This document shows positions 7,259-15,004 of a stretch of DNA of 64,000 bases, one piece after another (position 1 is the stretch's first letter; the number at the start of each line of letters is the position of its first letter). The notes under the pieces are model-generated. The model was not told the DNA's origin. It saw nothing but the letters and a program-made list of their open reading frames with translations, and ran no database searches. The position numbers and the translations under genes are program-made. Source of the DNA: Streptomyces showdoensis (GTDB taxonomy: Bacteria; Actinomycetota; Actinomycetes; Streptomycetales; Streptomycetaceae); contig NZ_BAAAXG010000026.1 in the NCBI RefSeq assembly GCF_039535475.1, positions 124,001 to 188,000 of the forward strand. The letters run 5' to 3'.

Positions 7259-8299
7259 TCAGCGGGTCGGGATCGCCTCGATCACGCTGCTCGGCGACGC
7301 CGTCGGCAGGATCCGCGTGAGCGTGAAGCCCGCCGCGTCGAGGAGGGTGCGGAACTCCTCCGCCGTGCGCTCCTGACCGCCGCTGAGCACCATCATGTTG
7401 AGGTCGATGATCTTGCTCGGCGAGAAGCCGCCGCCCTCCGGGACGACCGTGTCCACCACCAGGAGCCGTCCGTCGGCCGGCATCACGCGCCGCACGGACT
7501 TGAGGATCTCGATGCTGGATTCGTCGTTCCAGTCGTGCAGGACCCACTTCATCGTGTAGAGGTCGCCGCCCTCGGGGACCTTCTCGAAGAAGCTGCCGCC
7601 GACCAGTTCGCAGCGGTCCGCGAGGCCCGCGTCGGCGATCCGGGCGCGGCCGTTGGCCACCACGTGCGGCAGGTCGAACACGATGCCCGAGGTCCCCGGG
7701 TGGGCGCCGAGGATCGCGCTCAGGAAGCCGCCCTCGCCGCCGCCGACGTCGACGACCGTTCCGTACGAGGAGAAGTCGAAGACTTCCAGGACCGCGTCCG
7801 CGACCATCGCGGTCAGTCCGGTCATGGCCTTGCCGAGGTGGTCGGCCAGCTCCGGCGTGCGCTCGAAGTACTCCCAGATCGGGTGACCCGACGCGGCCTC
7901 GAAGACCGGCTGTCCGGTGCGTACCGAGTCGGCCAGCAGGCCCCAGGTGCCGTGGTGCGCGGCGCCGAGCTCCAACTGGACGAAGGAGGCGAGGGAGCCG
8001 GGCACGTCGGTGCGCAGGGTGTCGCCGAGGGCCGTGGTCGTGTAGCGGCCCTCCTCGTCGACGCTCAGGACGCCGACGCCGGCGAGCGCGCGCAGCAGGC
8101 GGTGCAGGGAGCGCGGGTCGGTGCCGGTGACGGTGGCGAGCTCGGCGGAGGTCCGGGGCCGCGCGGCGACGTGGTCGGGCAGCCCGAGCACGGTGCCGGC
8201 GTGCACGGCGCGGGCCACCCAGAAACTGGTGACCATCTCGAACATCCGGCCGAAGTCGGGCTCTCGCTGCTCGGTGGCGGCGCTGGTGGGTGCGTCCAT
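7259..8299 (-). CDS. class I SAM-dependent O-methyltransferase
   Basis: 346 residues of the plant-type/antibiotic O-methyltransferase family (Methyltransf_2). The N-terminal winged-helix dimerisation domain is about 15-100 (ARAVHAGTVLGLPDHVA, SLHRLLRALAGVGVL). The SAM-binding glycine motif VVDVGGGEGGFLSAIL is near 185. MKWVLHDWND carries the catalytic-histidine region, and the ending GFTLTRILPT is typical. It would methylate a phenolic hydroxyl. Its position at the end of the minus-strand cluster suggests it tailors the synthetase product, for example a terphenyl hydroquinone. Ribosome site CCGGAG. Confidence 0.9.
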   Translation of the reverse strand: MDAPTSAATEQREPDFGRMFEMVTSFWVARAVHAGTVLGLPDHVAARPRTSAELATVTGTDPRSLHRLLRALAGVGVLSVDEEGRYTTTALGDTLRTDVPGSLASFVQLELGAAHHGTWGLLADSVRTGQPVFEAASGHPIWEYFERTPELADHLGKAMTGLTAMVADAVLEVFDFSSYGTVVDVGGGEGGFLSAILGAHPGTSGIVFDLPHVVANGRARIADAGLADRCELVGGSFFEKVPEGGDLYTMKWVLHDWNDESSIEILKSVRRVMPADGRLLVVDTVVPEGGGFSPSKIIDLNMMVLSGGQERTAEEFRTLLDAAGFTLTRILPTASPSSVIEAIPTR

Positions 8300-8413
8300 G
8301 GGGAAGTCTCCGGGGCTCTGGCTGCGTGTCGTCGTACGGGCGGAGGTAGTGCCTTGCTGTAGGGCGTGCGTGCGTGCGGGTGGGGCGGCGGTACGGGCCG
8401 GGGCGGGTCCGCC

Positions 8414-8454
8414 GTGCGGGGTGACCGGGTCCCGCGGACCCGGCCACCCCGCAC
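8414..8454. terminator. strong hairpin after quinone oxidoreductase gene
   Basis: A 19-bp stem with one mismatch (arms begin GTGCGGGGTG and end CACCCCGCAC) and a CGC loop, in the gap between the oxidoreductase stop and the methyltransferase start. It suggests that the methyltransferase has its own promoter. Confidence 0.6.
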
Positions 8455-8470
8455 GCCCGTGGTGCGGGTG

Positions 8471-9400
8471 TCAGGCGACGGAGACGCCGATCTTGCCGAC
8501 CGTGCCCGCGCCGAAGGCGGCGAAGCCCTGGCCGACCGCGTCCAGGCCGTACGTCTCGGCGATCGGCACCGTCAGGGCGCCGGAGACGACCGCGTCGGCG
8601 AGGCGCTCCAGGGTGGCCGGGTCGGGGTTGGCCATCACGGAGGTGACGGTGATGTCGAGCTCGGTGGCGGCCTCGGGGCCGAAGCCCAGCGTGGAGGCGA
8701 GGCGGCCGCCCGCGGCGACCAGCGCGACGGCGGCCCCCGGGTCGCCGGCCAGGTGGGCCGCGGCGTGCACCCCGCCCGGGGAGAGCGCGTGGACCTGGGC
8801 GGCCAGGTCGGCGGTGTGGTCGACGACGTGGGTGGCGCCGAGGCCCTTCACGAACTCGGTCTCCGCGCCCGGCTTGGCGGTCGCGATGACGGTCGCGCCG
8901 GTCTTGGCGGCGAGCTGCACCGCGTACGCGCCGACGCCGCCGGTCGCGCCGATGACCAGCACCGTCTCGCCCTGCTGCGGGGCGAGCGCGTCGACCACGC
9001 CGACGGCGGCCGAGCCGGCCAGGCCGAGCGCGCCGGCGTGGGCGGACTCCAGGCCCTCGGGGGCGGCGGCGATGCCGTAGCCCTCGCCCACCACCACGTA
9101 CTCGGCGAGGGCGCCGTCCTGGACGACCGGCTTCATCACGACGCCGAAGACCCGCTGGCCGGCGGCGCGGCCGACGCCCTCGCCGACGGCCTCGACCGTG
9201 CCGGCGAAGTCCTTGCCGAGGGTCACCGGGAACTTGTGCTCCAGGACGTCCTTGAGGAAGCCGTAGATGACGGCGCCGTCGAAGCCGTTGAGGGAGGAGT
9301 GACTGACCTTGACCAGGATCTCGCCGGGGCCGGGGACCGGCTTGTCCACCTCGGTGACGGTGGGGGCGGCGCCGAATTCCTCGATGGTCACTGCACGCAT
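8471..9400 (-). CDS. NADP-dependent quinone oxidoreductase (MDR superfamily)
   Basis: 309 residues. The N-terminal GroES-like domain has GEILVKVSHSSLNGFDG and GKDFAGTVEAVGEGV. The nucleotide-binding domain is marked by VLVIGATGGVGAYAVQLA (AxxGxG type), followed by GATHVVDH. No catalytic zinc ligands, so a zinc-free quinone-reductase-type MDR enzyme. Reduction of a quinone or enone intermediate is plausible in a polyporic-acid-like pathway. Ribosome site AGAGGAA. It lies 89 bases downstream of the DUF5519 gene on the same strand, probably co-transcribed. Confidence 0.9.
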   Translation of the reverse strand: MRAVTIEEFGAAPTVTEVDKPVPGPGEILVKVSHSSLNGFDGAVIYGFLKDVLEHKFPVTLGKDFAGTVEAVGEGVGRAAGQRVFGVVMKPVVQDGALAEYVVVGEGYGIAAAPEGLESAHAGALGLAGSAAVGVVDALAPQQGETVLVIGATGGVGAYAVQLAAKTGATVIATAKPGAETEFVKGLGATHVVDHTADLAAQVHALSPGGVHAAAHLAGDPGAAVALVAAGGRLASTLGFGPEAATELDITVTSVMANPDPATLERLADAVVSGALTVPIAETYGLDAVGQGFAAFGAGTVGKIGVSVA

Positions 9401-9489
9401 GGGTGTTTCCTCTTTCTCACTGAGCGGAAGAACGATGGATCCGTGGAAGGGAGCGGCCGGGCGGGGCCGGGGGGCTCGCGGGGCCTCCG

Positions 9490-9957
9490 TCAGGCCACGG
9501 CCTGCTCGTACGAGGCCTGCAGCACGGTGAACGCGACCTCCAGCTCGTCCTCGTCGCGCGGCGCGTAGAGCATCACGATGCTGTCCGGGAACTCCGCGCG
9601 CCGGGTGATGGGGTGCGGCTCGATCCAGCCGAGCTCGGTGAGCGCCGGCAGGGCCTCGACCGGCACCGCGAGGTGCATGAACCCCGACCGGTGGATGTGC
9701 CCGAACTCGTCGACCGACGGGTGCAGGAAGGCCAGGAAGGGCCGGTTGCTCCGGTTCAGCCGCAGGGCGAGCGAGCCGGGCTCGGAGACCAGGCTCGGGC
9801 TGGTGAAGACGCCCGGCAGTCGCTGGGCGCGCTCCACCAGGGCGTCACGGATCTCCGGCGGGGAGAAGTCCTCGAGCTGGTCGTGCGGAATCTCCCGGCC
9901 GGTCGTCTCGGGACGGGGCCCCTTGCGCGGGGGCAGAACGCTCAGATCGACGGCCAT
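9490..9957 (-). CDS. DUF5519 (luciferase-domain) protein
   Basis: 155 residues starting MAVDLSVLPPRKGPRP after GGAGGAAAACC. The central and C-terminal region (FGHIHRSGFMHLAVPVEAL, LTELGWIEPHPITRR, LYAPRDEDELEVAFTVLQ, ASYEQAV) matches the small 'luciferase family' DUF5519 proteins, with conserved histidines in GHIH and EPH. The biochemical role is unknown; the name does not imply light production. It is divergent from the HxlR regulator across a 130-base region with a palindrome, so its transcription is likely controlled by that regulator. Confidence 0.75.
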   Translation of the reverse strand: MAVDLSVLPPRKGPRPETTGREIPHDQLEDFSPPEIRDALVERAQRLPGVFTSPSLVSEPGSLALRLNRSNRPFLAFLHPSVDEFGHIHRSGFMHLAVPVEALPALTELGWIEPHPITRRAEFPDSIVMLYAPRDEDELEVAFTVLQASYEQAVA

Positions 9958-10013
9958 GGTTTTCCTCCGGTGCGGGGCGCGGCAAAGCCGCGCACAAACA
10001 GTGCGCTGGTTAC

Positions 10014-10031
10014 TTCTTGTTTCCACAAGAA
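10014..10031. promoter_or_regulatory. candidate HxlR operator
   Basis: Perfect 7-bp inverted repeat TTCTTGT-TTCC-ACAAGAA in the divergent promoter between the DUF5519 gene and the HxlR-type regulator. It is A/T-rich relative to its surroundings and of a size fitting a winged-helix dimer. Regulator assignment is inferred from position. Confidence 0.5.
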
Positions 10032-10087
10032 TTCTGGGCGATGCTGCAGGGGTGGCAGAAGACGGCACTTCAAAGATCGCAACGCAC

Positions 10088-10453
10088 ATGAATGTTCCTG
10101 ACCAGGTCAGCGAGGGTCTGGCCATCTGTCAGCTGCGTGATGTGCTGGACCGGGTCGGCGACAAATGGAGCGTTCTGATCATGGCGATCCTGGGGGACGG
10201 CCCCCGGCGCTATTCGGAGCTCCGCCGTTCGATCGACGGGATCTCCCAGCGCATGCTGACGCTCACGCTGCGCAGCCTGGAGCGCGACGGCCTGGTGATC
10301 AGGACGGTCACGCCCAGCACGCCGCCGCGCGTCGACTACGAGCTGACGCCGGTCGGGCACACCCTGTCCACGGAGGTGGGCTCGCTGATCAAGTGGTCCG
10401 AGCAGCACCGCGAGTACATCAGCATGTCGCGCCGGACCTTCGACGCGGAGTGA
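10088..10453 (+). CDS. HxlR-family winged-helix transcriptional regulator
   Basis: 121 residues from ATG 10088 (an in-frame GTG at 10052 would add 12). Family hallmarks are CQLRDVLDRVGDKWSVLIM at the N-terminus with the conserved cysteine and KW, RYSELRRSIDGISQRMLT in the recognition region, and RTVTPSTPPRVDYELTPVG in the wing. HxlR proteins commonly respond to redox or electrophilic/quinone signals through that cysteine. It is the only plus-strand gene inside the minus-strand cluster and faces the operon that starts with DUF5519 and the quinone oxidoreductase. It is probably a local repressor of these redox genes. Confidence 0.9.
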   Translation: MNVPDQVSEGLAICQLRDVLDRVGDKWSVLIMAILGDGPRRYSELRRSIDGISQRMLTLTLRSLERDGLVIRTVTPSTPPRVDYELTPVGHTLSTEVGSLIKWSEQHREYISMSRRTFDAE

Positions 10454-10559
10454 GACGGACGGTACGGGGCGACTGACGCGTGCAGGGGGACTGACGCCCG
10501 CACGCGGCTGACGCCAGTACGCGGCTGACGCGCGTGTACGGGCCGGGGCCGACGCGCGT

Positions 10560-10583
10560 ACGGGGCGGCGGGTGCCGCCCCGT
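10560..10583. terminator. hairpin between convergent genes
   Basis: 10-bp stem ACGGGGCGGC/GCCGCCCCGT with loop GGGT, between the HxlR stop and the multicopper oxidase stop. Likely bidirectional terminator. Just before it lie short repeats of the type G(G/A)CTGACGC. Confidence 0.65.
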
Positions 10584-10636
10584 CGCCCCGCACGCGTCCC
10601 GACGGCCCCCGGCCCCGGCCCCGGCCGCGCGACCGG

Positions 10637-12106
10637 TCAGACGATCTTCATGGTGGCCATCATGCCCATCGCCGCGTGGTCGAAGATGTGGCAGTGGTAG
10701 AGGTACGTGCCCCGGTAACCGGTGAACGTGGCCTGGATCTTGACCGTCTCCCCCGGGTTCAGGTTGACCGTGTCCTTGAGCCCGACCTCCGGCCCCGAGG
10801 TCACCGGCACCCCGTTGCGCTCCAGCACCCTGAACTGCACCAGGTGGATGTGGAAGTTGTGCGGGATGATCTTGTTGGCGTTGGTGACGGTCCAGATCTC
10901 CGTGCTGCCGTAGGCGATCTGGGTGTCGACCCGGTTCATGTCGTAGACCAGGCCGTTGATGTAGCCCAGGTCCGACGCCATGCCGTTCTCGTCCATGCTG
11001 AGCGTGATGGAACGGTTCACCGTGGCCGGCGGGAGGGCCGGCAGGGTGCGCAGGTCGTACGGGATGGTGCCGAACTCCTTGCCCGTGCCGGTGACGCGGA
11101 ACTGGAGCACCTTGGTGATCGCGTCCGCGGGGCCGCCCGGCATGGCGTCGGGCGCGTTCTTGAGCTCCAGCGTGGTGCCCAGCGGGTACTCGTAGAAGTC
11201 GATCATGATGTCGACGCGCTCGCCCGGGGAGAGCATCACACTGGTGACCTCCTGCGGCCGGGGCAGCAGTCCGCCGTCGGTGCCGATCAGCGTGAACGGC
11301 TGGTTGCCGGTCAGGCTGAGGTTGAAGTACCGCATGTTCGCGGTGTTGAAGATCCGGAAGCGGTACAGCTTGCGGGCCACCTCGAAGTACGGCCAGGCCT
11401 TGCCGTTGGCGAGGATGACGTTCCGGTTGAGGAAGTCGTCCATGGCGTAGACGAGCTGGCCCTGGTCGTTGAAGCGGGCGTCGCGCAGCTGGATCGGTAT
11501 GTCGTACGCGCCCTTCGGCAGGACGTTGCCCTGCTCGACGTCGTCGGTGAGCAGGTAGGTGCCGCTGAGGCCGAGGAAGACGTTCTCGGACTCCTGGTGG
11601 TGCGCGTGGTCGTGGAACCAGAGGTTCGCGTGCGGCTGCTGGTTCGGGTACGTGTACGTCTTGGTGCCGCCGCCGGGCGCGATGAGGTCCATCGGGCCGC
11701 CGTCGCTGTCCTCCGGCACGTGCGCGCCGTGCAGGTGGACGGAGGTGGCGACGGAGAGGTTGTTCGTCTGCTGCACCACGGCCCGCACGCCCGACTTGGC
11801 GCGGATGACCGGGCCCGGGAAGCTGCCGTTGAAGGTGCGGACCCGGGTGAGGCGGCCGGGGATGATCTCCACGTCCGCCTCCTTCATCGTCATCGCGTAG
11901 TACTCCGCGGTGCCCGTGGAGGAGTACGGGGCGAGCGTCGGGGCGAGGGGCATGCGCTGGGTGAACTTGGGGATGTTCACCGGGTCGAGGTCGGACGCCT
12001 GGGCGGAGCCGCCCGTGGCCGGAATCAGCAGCCCCGCGGCGCCGACCGCGCCGGTGGCCACGCCCGCCTTGAGCATGTTTCTGCGACTGATCACGAAATC
12101 CCCCAT
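10637..12106 (-). CDS. Tat-exported multicopper oxidase (CotA/bilirubin oxidase/phenoxazinone synthase type)
   Basis: 489 residues from ATG 12106 (MGDFVISRRNMLK). The twin-arginine signal SRRNMLKAGVATGAVGAAG predicts export of the folded protein. All four copper-binding motifs are present: SVHLHGAHV, LWFHDHAHH, HNFHIHLVQF, and YHCHIFDHAAMGM with the axial methionine of the type 1 site. Such enzymes oxidise phenols and couple them oxidatively with O2 as acceptor. In this cluster it could oxidise or couple hydroquinone/terphenyl intermediates. It sits downstream of the chorismate mutase gene with a 193-base gap. Confidence 0.92.
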   Translation of the reverse strand: MGDFVISRRNMLKAGVATGAVGAAGLLIPATGGSAQASDLDPVNIPKFTQRMPLAPTLAPYSSTGTAEYYAMTMKEADVEIIPGRLTRVRTFNGSFPGPVIRAKSGVRAVVQQTNNLSVATSVHLHGAHVPEDSDGGPMDLIAPGGGTKTYTYPNQQPHANLWFHDHAHHQESENVFLGLSGTYLLTDDVEQGNVLPKGAYDIPIQLRDARFNDQGQLVYAMDDFLNRNVILANGKAWPYFEVARKLYRFRIFNTANMRYFNLSLTGNQPFTLIGTDGGLLPRPQEVTSVMLSPGERVDIMIDFYEYPLGTTLELKNAPDAMPGGPADAITKVLQFRVTGTGKEFGTIPYDLRTLPALPPATVNRSITLSMDENGMASDLGYINGLVYDMNRVDTQIAYGSTEIWTVTNANKIIPHNFHIHLVQFRVLERNGVPVTSGPEVGLKDTVNLNPGETVKIQATFTGYRGTYLYHCHIFDHAAMGMMATMKIV

Positions 12107-12299
12107 GGTGATCCCGGAAAGAAGACGCCGGGTGTCCGTCGTGAACGAGAGAGGAGAAAGGCCGGCCACGGAGAATCGGGCCGGATCATGGCCTTGATTC
12201 TCCGTTGGCCGGAAAGCTCGTCACAACGGAAGGGGATTCAGGTGTGTGCGCACTTTCCCAGGTCATGCGCACGCTGTGCCGGTTTTCGCCAAGCGAATG

Positions 12300-12653
12300 T
12301 CAATATTCCGCTAGGACGGGCTCGGGAACGCTCTCCTCACGGACGGCCGGAATTCGATGTTCCGCCGCATGTCGCGCGATCGACTCGTGGTGCCGGATGA
12401 CTTCCGCCACGACGAAGTTGAGGAACTTCTCGGCGAACTCCGGATCCAGCCGTGCCGACTCGGCGATGCTCCGCAGCCGGGCGATCTGCCGGGCCTCGCG
12501 CCCGGGGTCGGCCGGCGGCAGGCCGTGCCGGGCCTTCAGCTCGCCGACCCGGCGGGTGTGGGTGAAACGCTCGGCGAGCAGGTGCACCACGGCGGCGTCG
12601 ATGTTGTCGATGCTGTCGCGGATCCGGCCGAGCTCGGCGCGTGCGGTGCTCAT
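12300..12653 (-). CDS. chorismate mutase, AroQ type
   Basis: 117 residues, monofunctional. The helical AroQ pattern is clear: RIRDSIDNIDAAVVHLLAER, the basic strip FTHTRRVGELKARHG, then REARQIARLRSIAESARLDP and the last helix FLNFVVAEVIRHHE. It converts chorismate to prephenate. A separate copy inside a cluster that also encodes DAHP synthase and prephenate dehydratase points to a dedicated phenylpyruvate supply. Ribosome site AAGGAGGA. A strong terminator lies upstream, so it is probably transcribed separately from the DAHP synthase gene. Confidence 0.93.
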   Translation of the reverse strand: MSTARAELGRIRDSIDNIDAAVVHLLAERFTHTRRVGELKARHGLPPADPGREARQIARLRSIAESARLDPEFAEKFLNFVVAEVIRHHESIARHAAEHRIPAVREESVPEPVLAEY

Positions 12654-12745
12654 GCTTCCTCCTTCTCGGGGCTGAGCCGGTGGGCCCGTCGGGCGGGGCG
12701 GGTCCGTCCGGTCCGGCGGAGCCCGTCCGCGTGCGCCGCGGTCCC

Positions 12746-12782
12746 GGGGCCCGCTGCCTCCCTCACGAAGGCAGCGGGCCCC
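12746..12782 (-). terminator. intrinsic terminator after DAHP synthase gene
   Basis: Perfect 14-bp stem GGGGCCCGCTGCCT/AGGCAGCGGGCCCC with a 9-base loop, 22 bases beyond the DAHP synthase stop codon and before the chorismate mutase start. It divides the minus-strand cluster into at least two transcripts. Confidence 0.75.
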
Positions 12783-12804
12783 GCGCCGGGCGTCACGCGG
12801 GCCG

Positions 12805-14172
12805 TCATGCGGTCTCCTCGCCGTGCAGGAACTCCGCGACCAGGAAGGCCAGGTCGAGCGACTGGCTGCGGTTGAGCCGCGGGTCGCAGGCCGACTCGTA
12901 CCGGTCGAAGAGGTCGGGGAAGCCCAGGTCGTGGCCGCCGCCGACGCACTCGGTGACGTCGTCGCCGGTCAGCTCGACGTGGATGCCGCCCGCGTGGGTG
13001 CCGAGGGCTCCGTGGACCTCGAAGAAGGCGCGCACCTCGCCGAGGATGTCGTCGAAGTGCCGGGTCTTGTGGCCGGAGGGCGCGCCGACGGTGTTGCCGT
13101 GCATCGGGTCGCAGACCCAGGCGACCCGGGCGCCGGAGGCGGTGACCTTCTCGACCAGTTCGGGCAGCACCTCGTGCACCGTGCCGACGCCGAGCCGTAC
13201 GACGAAGGTGAGCCGGCCGGCCTCGCGGTCGGGGTCGAGCCGGTCGATGAGCCGCAGCGCCGTGTCGGCGGTGGTGCTCGGGCCCAGCTTGACGCCGATG
13301 GGGTTGGCGACCCGGGAGAAGTACTCGACGTGGGCGCCGTCCAGGTCGCGGGTGCGCTCGCCGATCCAGAGCATGTGCCCGGAGGTGGCGTAGAGCCGGC
13401 CGGTGTCGGGGTCGTGGCGGGTGAGCGGGGCCTCGTAGTCCAGCAGCAGGCCCTCGTGCGAGACGTAGAACTCGGAGTCGTCGAAGGCGCGCGGGCTGGC
13501 GCCGGTGGCCTCCATGAACTTGAGCGCCCGGTCGATGCCGTTCGCGATGGCCTCGTACTGCTCGCGCAGCGGCGAGCCGGCGATGAAGTCGCGGTTCCAC
13601 TCGTGGACCTGGCCGAGCGCCGCGTAGCCGCCGGCGGTGAACGCCCGGACGAGGTTGAGGGTGTTGGAGGAGGCCTGGTACATCCGCAGCAGCCGCTCCG
13701 GGTCGGGGACCCGGGCCTCGGCGGTGAAGGCGAGGCCGTTGACGGCGTCGCCGCGGTAGGTGGGGAGGGTGAGGCCGTCGCGGGTCTCGGTGGGCTGGGA
13801 GCGCGGTTTGGCGTACTGGCCGGCGATGCGGCCGACCTTCACGACGGGCATCGCGGCCGCGTAGGTGAGGACGGCGGACATCTGCATCAGGGTGTTGAGC
13901 TTGCTGTGCACGGTCTCGGCCGACACCCGGTCGAAGGTCTCGGCGCAGTCGCCGCCCTGGAGGAGCAGGGCCTCCCCGCGCGCGACGGCGGCCAGCCGGT
14001 CCTTGAGCCGGTCGCACTCGCCGGAGAAGACGAGCGGCGGGGCGGAGGCGAGCTCGCGGGTGACGCGGTGGAGGGTGGCGGGGTCGGGGTACTCGGGCTG
14101 CTGGGCGGCGGGGAGGCCGGCCCATGTGTTCACCAGTTCGAATTCAGGGGTCTCGGGCTTCAGGGTCTCCAT
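12805..14172 (-). CDS. class II 3-deoxy-D-arabino-heptulosonate 7-phosphate synthase
   Basis: 455 residues of the plant/AroG-II type: NTWAGLPAAQQPEYPDP at the N-terminus, LLLQGGDCAETFD (metal/substrate-binding cysteine), VVKVGRIAGQYAKPRS, LPTYRGDAVNG and the C-terminal DPMHGNTVGAPSGHKTRHF, HVELTGDDVTEC and DPRLNRSQSLDLAFLVAEFL. It condenses PEP and erythrose 4-phosphate, the first shikimate step. As a clustered copy it probably boosts flux for the aromatic product. Ribosome site GAGAGG. Downstream of the azoreductase gene with a 45-base gap. Confidence 0.95.
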   Translation of the reverse strand: METLKPETPEFELVNTWAGLPAAQQPEYPDPATLHRVTRELASAPPLVFSGECDRLKDRLAAVARGEALLLQGGDCAETFDRVSAETVHSKLNTLMQMSAVLTYAAAMPVVKVGRIAGQYAKPRSQPTETRDGLTLPTYRGDAVNGLAFTAEARVPDPERLLRMYQASSNTLNLVRAFTAGGYAALGQVHEWNRDFIAGSPLREQYEAIANGIDRALKFMEATGASPRAFDDSEFYVSHEGLLLDYEAPLTRHDPDTGRLYATSGHMLWIGERTRDLDGAHVEYFSRVANPIGVKLGPSTTADTALRLIDRLDPDREAGRLTFVVRLGVGTVHEVLPELVEKVTASGARVAWVCDPMHGNTVGAPSGHKTRHFDDILGEVRAFFEVHGALGTHAGGIHVELTGDDVTECVGGGHDLGFPDLFDRYESACDPRLNRSQSLDLAFLVAEFLHGEETA

Positions 14173-14217
14173 GACGGAACCTCTCGGAGAGGAAGGAAGG
14201 GTGGGGGTGTGCGGACA

Positions 14218-14898
14218 TCAGAGGTGGACGCGCTGGGCGTGCTTGCGGGCGCCCTCCAGCGCCTCCTTCAGCGACTCGGCCGCCAGCCGCTGGAAGCCGG
14301 CCAGCCGGGCCACGTGCCCGGACTTCGTCATCTCCGCGTGCAGGAAGGTCAGGTCGTCGGCGAGGGCGACCATGCCGAGGGCCGCCCTCAGGTACGGCTC
14401 CTGGAAGTCGTACGCCTGGCGCGGCGTGCCCGGGCCGTACGCGCCGCCGCGGGCCGTGACCACGACGACCTGCCGGCCGGCCAGCGGGCCGGTGCCGGTC
14501 TCCGGGTCGACGACCAGCGGCGGGATGACCACCCGGTCCAGCCAGGCCTTGAACGTGGAGGGCAGCGAGAAGTTGTGCATGGGCAGGCCGAGGACGATCG
14601 TGTCGGCGGCGAGCACCTCGTCGACCAGCTCCCAGGTGGTGGCCCAGCTCGCCTTCTCCCCCGCCGTGCGCGCCGCGTCCCGGGCCTCGTCGAGGTCGCG
14701 GACGCCGGCCGCCTCGATCCGCTGGGTCACGGCGATCTGGTCGCCGTCGACGTGCGGGACGGGGGCGGCGCCCAGGTCGCGGTAGAGGTGGGTGCCGCCC
14801 TCGTTGGCGGCGCGCCAGGACGCGGCGAACTCCGCGGTGACGCGGCGGGTGGTGGAGCCGAGGCGGGCGCTGGTGTCGATGTGGAGCAGGGTGGGCAT
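14218..14898 (-). CDS. FMN-dependent NADH-azoreductase / quinone reductase
   Basis: 226 residues of the AzoR/AcpD flavodoxin-like family. Features are the phosphate-binding HIDTSARLGSTTRRV at the N-terminus, PMHNFSLPSTFKAWLDRV (flavin-binding and dimer helix) and VVVVTARGGAYGPGTPRQAYDF. These enzymes reduce quinones by two electrons with NAD(P)H. It sits between the prephenate dehydratase and DAHP synthase genes on the same strand, so reduction of a dihydroxybenzoquinone intermediate is a likely job here. Ribosome site AGGAGAGG. Confidence 0.9.
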   Translation of the reverse strand: MPTLLHIDTSARLGSTTRRVTAEFAASWRAANEGGTHLYRDLGAAPVPHVDGDQIAVTQRIEAAGVRDLDEARDAARTAGEKASWATTWELVDEVLAADTIVLGLPMHNFSLPSTFKAWLDRVVIPPLVVDPETGTGPLAGRQVVVVTARGGAYGPGTPRQAYDFQEPYLRAALGMVALADDLTFLHAEMTKSGHVARLAGFQRLAAESLKEALEGARKHAQRVHL

Positions 14899-15004
14899 GG
14901 GGACCTCTCCTGGGGGGGGTCGGGTTCGGCGGGCTCCCCGTACCAGCGCGGCGCCTCCGGGGCGTGACTCCGGATCGGGCCCGGCCTGATCCGGAAGTCG
15001 CGGC

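Noticed and set aside
12823-14967. 714-codon plus-strand frame
   Set aside because: Shadow of the DAHP synthase and azoreductase genes, both with clear motifs on the minus strand.
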